This document shows positions 57,732-64,000 of a DNA stretch of 64,000 nucleotides, piece after piece (positions within the stretch are counted from its first letter, which is position 1; every line of letters begins with the position of its first letter). The DNA is taken from positions 62,001-126,000 of the forward strand of contig JACKLF010000002.1 in NCBI GenBank assembly GCA_024236055.1, written 5' to 3'. Origin of the DNA: Alphaproteobacteria bacterium (GTDB lineage: Bacteria; Pseudomonadota; Alphaproteobacteria; Micropepsales; Micropepsaceae). A model generated the notes under the pieces. It saw nothing but the letters and a program-made list of their open reading frames with translations, was not told where the DNA came from and did no database searches. Both the position numbers and the translations under genes were made by a program.

Positions 57732-58229
57732 ATGAACAGCGCCGCCAGCCCGCAGCCGCCCCTGATGCGGACCCTGACCCACATCGCCTATCTGGTGACG
57801 ATCCTGTTCAAGGGCTTTGTCGGCTTCCTGGAATTTTCCGGCGGCATGACCATCGCCCTGACCGGCCCGCAAAAGCTTTACAGCTTCGTGCTGCGCTATC
57901 CGGTGCCCGAACTCTATGACGGCGGCCATGCCCGCGCTGCCCGGCTAGTCAGCCAGGGCGCGGCGCTGCTGGCCCAGTCGCCGACCAATTTCGTCATCTT
58001 CTATCTTCTGGTGCACGGCACGCTGAAGATGGCGATAACCATCGTGCTGCTGCGTGGGCGCGGCCAATGGGTATTTCCTTTCGCCTCGACCATCCTGGCC
58101 GGTTTCATCGCCTATATGAGCTATGAACTGATCGACGAATGGTCGAACTGGATCCTGGCGCTGGCGCTGTTCGACACCTTCACCCTGTCGCTGGTGCTGA
58201 ACGAATGGCGCAACTGGAAGGGCGAATAG
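57732..58229 (+). CDS. DUF2127 integral membrane protein
   Basis: A 165-residue membrane protein with three to four helices: ITHIAYLVTILFKGFVGF-type N-terminus after an initial polar head, FVIFYLLVHGTLKMAITIVLL, WVFPFASTILAGFIAYMSY and LALFDTFTLSLVLNEW. This is the DUF2127 pattern, of unknown function. ATG 57732 was chosen for the short polar head; a much longer frame runs upstream through the methyltransferase gene but is a shadow. Confidence 0.82.
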   Translation: MNSAASPQPPLMRTLTHIAYLVTILFKGFVGFLEFSGGMTIALTGPQKLYSFVLRYPVPELYDGGHARAARLVSQGAALLAQSPTNFVIFYLLVHGTLKMAITIVLLRGRGQWVFPFASTILAGFIAYMSYELIDEWSNWILALALFDTFTLSLVLNEWRNWKGE

Positions 58230-58316
58230 GTCCTTTGCGCCCCGGCGGGGCCGCCTTGCAAATGGCGGCGATCCGGCGTTTGCTCCTGTCCAAGAAAAAC
58301 GGCTTGGGGGAAAGCC

Positions 58317-59090
58317 ATGCGCTGGGGCTGGTTGGCAGCAATCCTCGCATTTGGGTGCGCCGCAACACAGGGCGCGTTGGCGGCTGACGTGCGGGTGATA
58401 AGCCCGGGCGTGATCTCCAATTCGGGCCTGCGCGAGGTCGCGGCCGCCTTTACCGCGAAAACCGGAACAAAGGTCGTGATCGTGGTCAGCGGCATGGCCC
58501 AGATCGTCGATCGCATCAAACACGAGGACCCGCCCGCCGATGTGGTGATGCTGCCCATGAACCTGATGGGCACGCTGGCGCTGGACGGCGGTCTTGCCGG
58601 CAGCTTCACGCCGCTGGGCCGGGTGGAAGTGGGCCTGTTCAAGAAGCCGGATGCGCCCGCCCCCGACATCACCACGGTGCCCAGGCTGGTCGCGGCCATG
58701 AAGACCGCCTCGACCGTCTTCTACACCGACCCGGCCAGCGGCAGCATGCAGGCGGGCATGAACGGGCGCATGCTGGCGCGGCCCGATTTTGCCGGCATCA
58801 AGGGCCAGCCGATCAAGGGCGATGCCGAGCCGGCGCTGAAGCGCGGCGACGGCGATGCCCATGCGATGGGCCTGGGCCTGATCCATGGCGATCACGACGC
58901 GGCCAATCACCCGACCGACAATCCCTATCTGGTGGGCCAGCTACCCGCCGAACTGAACATGCACATGGACATGGCCACAGCCATCAACGCCCGCAGCGGC
59001 GCCCAAACCGACGCCGCCGCCTTCATCGCCTTTGCCCTGTCGCCGCCGATGCGGCCGGTCTGGCGGCACAAGGGCGTCAACCGTTACTGA
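58317..59090 (+). CDS. ModA-like periplasmic binding protein, orphan (third paralogue)
   Basis: A 257-residue exported protein (signal MRWGWLAAILAFGCAATQGALA). It repeats the local family pattern: VRVISPGVISNSGLREVAAAFTAKTGTKVV, PPADVVMLPMNLMGTLALDGG, FTPLGRVEVGLFKKPDAPAPDITT, a PASGSMQAGMNGRML loop and a FALSPPMRPVWRHKGV end. No transport genes are nearby. It is followed after 19 bases by a secreted propeller gene (59110), probably in the same transcript. The 21031 paralogue likewise sits in a block with exported redox or propeller proteins, so a shared periplasmic function is likely; the ligand is unknown. Confidence 0.8.
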   Translation: MRWGWLAAILAFGCAATQGALAADVRVISPGVISNSGLREVAAAFTAKTGTKVVIVVSGMAQIVDRIKHEDPPADVVMLPMNLMGTLALDGGLAGSFTPLGRVEVGLFKKPDAPAPDITTVPRLVAAMKTASTVFYTDPASGSMQAGMNGRMLARPDFAGIKGQPIKGDAEPALKRGDGDAHAMGLGLIHGDHDAANHPTDNPYLVGQLPAELNMHMDMATAINARSGAQTDAAAFIAFALSPPMRPVWRHKGVNRY

Positions 59091-59109
59091 GAACAACAGG
59101 GGGAATGAC

Positions 59110-60216
59110 ATGAAGCATCTTGCAGGATTGCCGGCCATCGCACTTGTGGCAGCGGGGCTGATGGCCGCGCCCGCCATCGCCCAAAAATACAACGCCCTGC
59201 CCGTGCAGTCCGAGCCGCCCGGCCCGGTGCACATCCCCGATGCGCCGCAACTGCCCTATCACTTCGGCAAGCGCCCGGTGGCGCCCCTGGGCGAACAGTT
59301 CGGCAATGTCGCCGCCATCGCCGTGATGGCCAATGGCGATCTTCTGGTGTTCAACCGCAATCCCGACATCATGATGACGGAATACGACCCCACCGGCACC
59401 ACGGTGAAGCGGGTGTTCAATCCCAACATCGCCATGAACCCGCATGGGCTGCGCATCGACCGGCACGGCAACATCTGGGCGATCGATTCCTTCCTGAACG
59501 TCATCTACAAGATGAACAGCAAGGGCGAGGTCCTGAAAGTGTTCGGCACCCGCGGCGAGAACGCGCCCTGGGACGATGCCAAGTGGAACGGCATGTTCAA
59601 CCAGCCGCTCGATGTCGCCTTCGACGATGACGACAATTTCTATGTGGTGCAGAGCCATGGCGGCACCAGCCCGCCGGCCGACTGCACCTTCTGCGCCACC
59701 TATGACAGCCCGCAGACCCACAGGGCGAACGGCCATGCGGTGTTCGTGACCCATTCGCCGGCCATCCCCGGCTCCGATCCCCGGGTGATGAAATTCGACA
59801 AGGACGGGCACCTGCTGGCGTCGGCCAGCCTGGCCCATGCCGATGGCAAGCTACCCACCATCCATTCGGTGGTGGTGGCGCCCAATGGCGATGTGTGGGT
59901 GGGCGACCGCGCCAGCCAGAAGATCGTTGTCTATGACAAGAACCTGAAGAAGCAGCGCGACATCCAGCTGCAGAACCTGACCTGCGGCTTCTACAAGGAC
60001 GCGACCGGGCAGCTCTGGATGTCAACCGGCCGCGACGGCATGGTGCTGAAGATGGGCTGGGACGGCAAGGTGCAGGGCTGGTACGGCAAGCACGGCACGG
60101 TGCGCGAGTCCAACGATGCCGGCGAAGCCCATTACATGGCGGTGTCGAAGGACCAGAAGACCATCTGGGTCGCCGACACGGTGCTGGCCAAGGTTCTCAA
60201 GCTCGAACATAACTGA
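59110..60216 (+). CDS. Secreted NHL-type six-bladed propeller protein
   Basis: A 368-residue exported propeller. ATG 59110 follows GGGGGAATGAC and opens MKHLAGLPAIALVAAGLMAA, cleavage near AIAQK. Blades include AIAVMANGDLLVFNRNPD, GLRIDRHGNIWAIDSF, DVAFDDDDNFYVVQSHGG, SVVVAPNGDVWVGDRASQKIVVYD and YMAVSKDQKTIWVADT. A C-x-x-C (DCTFCATY) sits on one loop. It resembles the paralogous NHL proteins at 7782 and 8834. The gene ends at 60216, just before a dispersed repeat, converging on the rhamnonate-dehydratase-like gene. Confidence 0.83.
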   Translation: MKHLAGLPAIALVAAGLMAAPAIAQKYNALPVQSEPPGPVHIPDAPQLPYHFGKRPVAPLGEQFGNVAAIAVMANGDLLVFNRNPDIMMTEYDPTGTTVKRVFNPNIAMNPHGLRIDRHGNIWAIDSFLNVIYKMNSKGEVLKVFGTRGENAPWDDAKWNGMFNQPLDVAFDDDDNFYVVQSHGGTSPPADCTFCATYDSPQTHRANGHAVFVTHSPAIPGSDPRVMKFDKDGHLLASASLAHADGKLPTIHSVVVAPNGDVWVGDRASQKIVVYDKNLKKQRDIQLQNLTCGFYKDATGQLWMSTGRDGMVLKMGWDGKVQGWYGKHGTVRESNDAGEAHYMAVSKDQKTIWVADTVLAKVLKLEHN

Positions 60217-60239
60217 ATAACGCTACCTGCACAGACCCG

Positions 60240-60337
60240 CCTCCCCCTTTGGCGCAAAGCGCCCCGAAAGGGGGAGGTGGTTTCAGCGATCGAGCGGAGC
60301 GAAGCGAGCGAGAGGAAGCTGAAACCGGAGGGGGTCA
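60240..60337. repeat. Dispersed stop-codon-linked palindromic element, reverse copy
   Basis: Read on the minus strand it begins TGACCCCCTCCGGTTTCAGC, has a GGTTTCAGC/GCTGAAACC hairpin and ends CCACCTCCCC...GGGGGAGG. The TGA is the stop codon of the minus-strand dehydratase gene. It matches the copy at 25002-25100 in order, spacing and most bases outside the hairpin middle. Placed between two convergent genes, it could terminate both. Confidence 0.78.
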
Positions 60338-61612
60338 AACCGGCGAAGCCACCATATCATCCCAGCCCCAGCCAGGCGTGCGGTTGGGATGCATGTAGAG
60401 GCCTTCGGGGCCCTTGGTGACTTCATACTGTTCCATGAAGCGGTCATAGACCTCCTTCGGGCCGCCGGGCGGCGGCATGAACAGTTCGGCCCACACGCCA
60501 TTGACGTGGGACAGCGACCAGTGACAGGCGCCGTTGGTGCCGCCGGTGTGCGGATTGACGGTGATGTCATAGGCCTCGGCCAGGGCGCCGATCTTGCGCA
60601 GCTCGCTCATGCCGCCGCACCAGGTCACGTCGGGCTGCCAGATCGAGGCGCCGTCCGCCTCCAGCAGCTTGCGGAAACCGTAGCGGCCATAGACATGCTC
60701 GCCGGTGGCGATGTTGGTCGAGGTGATCTTGCGCCGAAGCCGCCCGAAGCCCTGGAAGTCATAGGGCGGCAGCACCTCCTCCACCCATTTGACGCGATAG
60801 GGCTCCAGCAGTTTGCACATCTCGATCGTGTACTGCTCGTCCCAGCTCATCCAGCAGTCGCACATCACATCGCCGTCGGGACCGACGGCCTTGCGGGCGC
60901 GCGCCACCAGCTCGACATTCTCGCGCTTGCCTTCCTCGCCGCGCGGCGGACCGGCGGGCATCGCCACCTTCACCCGGGTAAAGCCCTGGGCGACATGCTG
61001 TTCGATGTCGTTGCCGGTGCAATAGGACGGGATGCGCGGCTTGGTCTCGCCGCCCAGCAGTTCATAGACCGGCACGCCCAGCGCCTTTCCGACAATGTCC
61101 CACAGCGCATTGTCGAAGCCGGAAATGGCGTTCATGGTCACGCCTTCCTGGCCATAGCTTTCGGTCACGCGCCAGTTGATGTCCCAGTTGCGCTCGATGT
61201 CGAAGGGATCGCGCCCCATCATCAGCGGCGCCAGGTGGCCCATCACGATCGCGCCGCCCCCGGCGCCGCCCTGGCCATAGCCGGTGATGCCCTTGTCGGT
61301 GGTGATCTCGACGATGAAGCCGGGCACGTTCTTGGCCGCGAACAGGCTGCGGGTGGGCCGGAATTCCGGATAGATGTTGGGCGGGGCGGACACTTCCACC
61401 CCTTGCGTCGACCAGGAGCCGGGCGCGGGCGTGTATTTGGGCGGCGGATTTCTCGGCGTCAGCTTGACCAGCCGCACACCGGTGATCTTGAGCTTCGACT
61501 TTTCCTGCGCCCAGGCCAGCGGCGGCAGGGTGATGAGGCCCGCCGCCATCGCGGCGCTCCCCGTCAGAATATCGCGCCGTGCCAGGTTTCGGTTGATCCG
61601 TTTGACGGTCAT
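60335..61612 (-). CDS. Tat-exported enolase-superfamily dehydratase (rhamnonate-dehydratase-like)
   Basis: A 425-residue MR/MLE-family protein with a twin-arginine leader NLARRDILTGSAAMAAG. The barrel has VMCDCWMSWDEQYT, KWVEEVLPPYDFQGF, IATGEHVYGRYGFRKL, IWQPDVTWCGG and NPHTGGTNGACH, close to the L-rhamnonate dehydratase pattern (Mg2+ ligands Asp, Glu, Glu and the His-Asp pair). It would dehydrate an aldonate to a 2-keto-3-deoxy acid. ATG 61612 follows GGGGAG. Upstream and in the same direction are an aldose-epimerase-like gene and a PQQ sugar dehydrogenase gene, a sensible order: oxidise sugar, then dehydrate the acid, all outside the cytoplasm. Confidence 0.87.
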   Translation of the reverse strand: MTVKRINRNLARRDILTGSAAMAAGLITLPPLAWAQEKSKLKITGVRLVKLTPRNPPPKYTPAPGSWSTQGVEVSAPPNIYPEFRPTRSLFAAKNVPGFIVEITTDKGITGYGQGGAGGGAIVMGHLAPLMMGRDPFDIERNWDINWRVTESYGQEGVTMNAISGFDNALWDIVGKALGVPVYELLGGETKPRIPSYCTGNDIEQHVAQGFTRVKVAMPAGPPRGEEGKRENVELVARARKAVGPDGDVMCDCWMSWDEQYTIEMCKLLEPYRVKWVEEVLPPYDFQGFGRLRRKITSTNIATGEHVYGRYGFRKLLEADGASIWQPDVTWCGGMSELRKIGALAEAYDITVNPHTGGTNGACHWSLSHVNGVWAELFMPPPGGPKEVYDRFMEQYEVTKGPEGLYMHPNRTPGWGWDDMVASPV

Positions 61613-61623
61613 GCGTGCTCCCC

Positions 61624-62844
61624 CTAGATCCGGGACGCCTTGATGCGCAGCGTCCTTCCCCCATTTTTCTCGGTGATGGTGATGGCCCCGTCCGCGGTCG
61701 TCAACGCCGCGGCGCCCTGCCAGCCCGCCGGCATCTCAGTAAGCAAGATGGCATAGCGCTGGCGGCGGGTGGCCAGCGAGTCGATCCAGCTATATTGCGG
61801 CACACCAAAATTGCTGCCCTGCACCACGGCATTCTTCGCACCCTGGATCAGGCTGTCGCCCCAGCACAGGCCCCGCGCCACCGCCTTGCCGTCCCACGGC
61901 TTGCGCAGGTTGGTCTTGTTCTGCTGCCAGTCCAGCAGCCAGGGATTGACGGACGCGTCCCAGACATGGGCGAACAGGAGCTTGAGATCGGTATTGTAGG
62001 CCACGAACCAGTTGTGGCCCGTGCGCTGCATCAGCCAGTAACCGGTATCGCCGCTGAAGACGCGATAGTCGTGCATCGCGCCCGCCGCATTGGGGCTTTG
62101 CGGCCAGTCACCCAGGCGCGCGTCATTGCCCGCACCCAGCACAACCCTGTCCACGCTGGCATCGACATACATGCGTCCGACGGCGGCGAAGGGCGGGCCC
62201 ATGGTGACATGCTGCACCCATTGCAGGGGCCGGTCCTGGATCATCAGGTTGGTGGCACTTTCGGTGACATAGGCCACCGTCTCGTCCGGCAGCATGGTGA
62301 TGTCGCGGGAAAAACGATAGCGGGTGCGCGGCAGCTCGGCCTGCATCGACAGGGTGTCGGCGGGCGCGCTCTGACGCTGCCATTTCACCGCCAGCGCCTC
62401 GCCATGCTGGTTGTAGTCGGCGGCCTTGAACTCCTCCGGCTGGTTGCCGAACTGGGGAAAGCAGGTGAAGTGGCCCATATAGCCGGCCATCAGGCGCGCC
62501 TGCACATCGGTGCCATAGCGGTCGCCATCACGGTCATAGTCGAAGGCATAGGGATCAATGGTGGGATAGTGCGGCACGCGCATCGGGTTGACGTCGGCTT
62601 GCGCCCGGCCGGTGTTCAGCCGCACCTCGCCGATGAAGCCGCCGCCCGGCAGAACCGAAAGCTGCATGCGCCCGTTCGACAGGGTCAGCGCATCGCGGCC
62701 ATTGAGCCGCGTCTCGCGCACGGATGTGGCGGCCACGACCGGGGCGGCCACGACCGGGGCGGCAAGCGCCGGGCTGGCAACCGCCGCCGCGCCCATGGTC
62801 GCCAGCACGGCCCGGCGGTCGGGCGAACCGTGGACATCCGTCAC
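61624..62844 (-). CDS. Tat-exported aldose-epimerase-like (galactose-mutarotase fold) protein
   Basis: A 406-residue protein with a twin-arginine-like leader PDRRAVLATMGAAAVASPALAA, followed by a repeated APVVA linker. The mature part looks like the galactose-mutarotase/aldose-1-epimerase fold seen in DUF4432-type and related proteins: ALTLSNGRMQLSVLPGGGFIGEV, PYAFDYDRDGDRYGTD, YMGHFTCFPQFG, LQWVQHVTMGPPF and YSWIDSLATRRQRYAIL. Catalytic residues are not assigned. It lies 11 bases upstream of the dehydratase gene, and its ATG overlaps the stop of the PQQ sugar dehydrogenase gene, forming one operon. Role is probably anomer interconversion or sugar binding. Confidence 0.72.
   Translation of the reverse strand: MTDVHGSPDRRAVLATMGAAAVASPALAAPVVAAPVVAATSVRETRLNGRDALTLSNGRMQLSVLPGGGFIGEVRLNTGRAQADVNPMRVPHYPTIDPYAFDYDRDGDRYGTDVQARLMAGYMGHFTCFPQFGNQPEEFKAADYNQHGEALAVKWQRQSAPADTLSMQAELPRTRYRFSRDITMLPDETVAYVTESATNLMIQDRPLQWVQHVTMGPPFAAVGRMYVDASVDRVVLGAGNDARLGDWPQSPNAAGAMHDYRVFSGDTGYWLMQRTGHNWFVAYNTDLKLLFAHVWDASVNPWLLDWQQNKTNLRKPWDGKAVARGLCWGDSLIQGAKNAVVQGSNFGVPQYSWIDSLATRRQRYAILLTEMPAGWQGAAALTTADGAITITEKNGGRTLRIKASRI
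62728..62763 (-). repeat. Tandem 15-bp units encoding APVVA
   Basis: GGCGGCCACGACCGG occurs twice plus a partial third copy, in frame, giving APVVA-APVVA in the linker just after the signal peptide. Linker length may vary by slippage. Confidence 0.75.
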
Positions 62845-64000
62845 TTGGACGGCACCAGCCGCACGATCGACCCGCCGGTGGGATCGCCATTCTGGTTCTG
62901 CAGCAGGGCATAGAGATAGCCGTCGGGCCCGGTCACCACATCGCGCACCCGGCCATAGCCCTGGAACAGGATTTCCTGGTGGGCGATCTTGCGGCCGTCG
63001 ATTTCCATGCGGATCAGCCGCTGGCCCACCATGCCGGTGATGAACAGGTTGTTCTTCCAGGCCGGGAACTTGTCGCCGGTATAGAAAGTGATGCCGCTGG
63101 GCCCGATGGAGGGATTGTAGAAGGTAATGGGCGGCGTCATGCCCGGCGCATACTGGCGCCAGATGCCCGGCTCAAGACCCATGGTCGCGACGCCCCAGCC
63201 GTAATCCTTGCCCGGCTCGATGATGTTGACCTCATCGCCGCCGACCGGACCATGCTCGGTTTCCCAGAACAGACCCGTCACCGGATCGATCGCCAGACCT
63301 TCGGGATTGCGATGGCCATAGGTCCAGATGCTGGGCAGTGCGCCCGGCGTATGCAGGAAGGGATTGTCGCCGGGAATGCTGCCGTCCAGGTTGATGCGAT
63401 GGATCTTGCCCAGCGGCGAGGCGAGATTCTGCGCCGACTGATAGTCATGCCGCTCGCCCATCGACCAGTAGACATGGCCCTTGCCGTCGAACAGGAAGCG
63501 CGAGCCATAGTGATCGGCGGGATGCGTGTACATGTCGTCGGGCGCCTGGAACAGCACCTGCTGGTCCACCCATTCATTCTTCCTGTTGACCTTGCCGCGC
63601 ACCACCACCGTCATGGTGGGCGGGGCCAGGTTGGGCGCCTTGTCATCGCCCTGCTGCACGACATAGCCGGGGCGCACCGTCGAATAGGACAGGTAGATCC
63701 ATCCGGTCTGGGCGAAATCCGGCGGCAGGGCGACATCCAGCATGCCGCCGTCCTGGCGCACGAACACGGTGGGCGTGTTCTTGACCGCCTCGCTCATCTT
63801 GCCCGACTTGGACAGGAAGCGCAGGCGCCCGGCGCGCTCGGTGAAGATCATCCGTCCATCCGGCAGGAAGGCCATGCCCCAGGGCTGGTCGAGCCCCTTG
63901 ACCAGGGTCTCGACCTTGAACTTCGCCTTCTCGCTGTCGAAATCCTTGCCGGAAATGTCGGGCACCGGCCCGATATGACGGTTCAGAATCCCGCCGCGAA
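62841..64000 (-). CDS. PQQ-dependent aldose/sugar dehydrogenase (GSDH/YliI family), runs off the right edge
   Basis: The visible 386 codons stay open to the window edge, so the start lies outside. The six-bladed sorbosone/glucose-dehydrogenase propeller shows the start KVETLVKGLDQPWGMAFLPDGRMIFTERAG, then a THPADHYGSRFLFDGKGHVYWSMGERH segment with the catalytic-type His, IWTYGHRNPEGLAIDP, ETEHGPVGGDEVNIIEPGKDYGWG, and IGPSGITFYTG near the C-terminus. Soluble PQQ sugar dehydrogenases oxidise aldoses to lactones in the periplasm. Its stop overlaps the next ATG (ATGA), so it leads the three-gene operon with the epimerase-like and dehydratase-like proteins. Confidence 0.88.
   Translation of the reverse strand, partial: RGGILNRHIGPVPDISGKDFDSEKAKFKVETLVKGLDQPWGMAFLPDGRMIFTERAGRLRFLSKSGKMSEAVKNTPTVFVRQDGGMLDVALPPDFAQTGWIYLSYSTVRPGYVVQQGDDKAPNLAPPTMTVVVRGKVNRKNEWVDQQVLFQAPDDMYTHPADHYGSRFLFDGKGHVYWSMGERHDYQSAQNLASPLGKIHRINLDGSIPGDNPFLHTPGALPSIWTYGHRNPEGLAIDPVTGLFWETEHGPVGGDEVNIIEPGKDYGWGVATMGLEPGIWRQYAPGMTPPITFYNPSIGPSGITFYTGDKFPAWKNNLFITGMVGQRLIRMEIDGRKIAHQEILFQGYGRVRDVVTGPDGYLYALLQNQNGDPTGGSIVRLVPSK

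Noticed and set aside
56415..58229. A 604-codon plus-strand frame running through the methyltransferase region
   Set aside because: Only its last 165 codons (from 57732) match a family, DUF2127; the rest is antisense to the methyltransferase-like gene.

Overview
The window looks like a high-GC chromosomal segment of a free-living, Gram-negative alphaproteobacterium. The signs are two TonB-dependent receptors, a hemP/TonB/PepSY/PiuC iron locus, two bactofilins, a ydbH-ynbE-ydbL operon, Sec and twin-arginine signal peptides on a large share of the proteins, and dispersed CCTCCCC...GGGGAGG intergenic palindromes. Caulobacterales, Sphingomonadales or Micropepsales relatives fit, but I cannot fix the genus. 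About 57 genes fill the window. I see no insertion sequence, integrase, tRNA, rRNA or CRISPR array, and no gene-free stretch longer than 300 bases.

Layout. 1-506 is the start of a TonB receptor that runs off the left edge. 608-4165 is a tightly coupled minus-strand operon: GntR/FCD regulator, MFS transporter, a 25-codon mini-ORF, a RutA-like flavin monooxygenase and an isochorismatase-family hydrolase. 4278-9868 holds periplasmic beta-propeller proteins and a quinoprotein glucose-dehydrogenase-like enzyme whose membrane anchor and catalytic propeller are encoded as two overlapping genes. 10019-15579 holds a small Asp-rich protein, a purU interrupted by an in-frame TAG, a large pectate-lyase-3/GH55-like protein fused to a propeller, and a Tat-exported sugar-isomerase-like protein. 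15660-22660 has two type-B carboxylesterases flanking a XoxF/PedH-type PQQ alcohol dehydrogenase with the lanthanide-type WDYD motif, plus two ModA-like binding proteins without ABC partners. 22785-28423 is a Tat-exported glycosidase-like protein and ydbH-ynbE-ydbL.

28578-34919 is an L-fucose-type oxidative locus (UxaA-family dehydratase, FucP, aldose dehydrogenase, lactonase, mutarotase) that resembles the Campylobacter jejuni fuc locus in gene content, next to an exported enolase-superfamily dehydratase. 35043-37125 is an exported RraA-family protein and a serine hydrolase. 37302-43605 is a D-glucarate/galactarate cluster (kdgD, LysR regulator, MFS, gudD, garD). 43609-45787 is a GMC oxidoreductase and a PRC-barrel protein. 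45856-49257 is an unusual operon in which a RidA protein, a SelA-like PLP enzyme and a metal amidohydrolase all carry Tat signals. 49362-54570 is the iron-uptake operon with a 7-1-7 Fur-like palindrome. 54706-59090 has bactofilins, a stand-alone LigD primase domain, an exported methyltransferase-like protein, a DUF2127 membrane protein and a third ModA-like protein. 59110-64000 has another propeller, an exported rhamnonate-dehydratase-like enzyme, an exported aldose-epimerase-like protein and a PQQ sugar dehydrogenase that runs off the right edge.

Taken together, the segment reads as an island for using plant- or exopolysaccharide-derived sugars, sugar acids and esters. Much of the chemistry appears to be moved to the periplasm: quinoprotein oxidations, ester hydrolysis, and about ten Tat-tagged enzymes from families that are usually cytoplasmic. 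The strongest candidate for an undescribed system is the all-exported RidA / PLP lyase / amidohydrolase operon. The XoxF-esterase-orphan binding protein block comes next.
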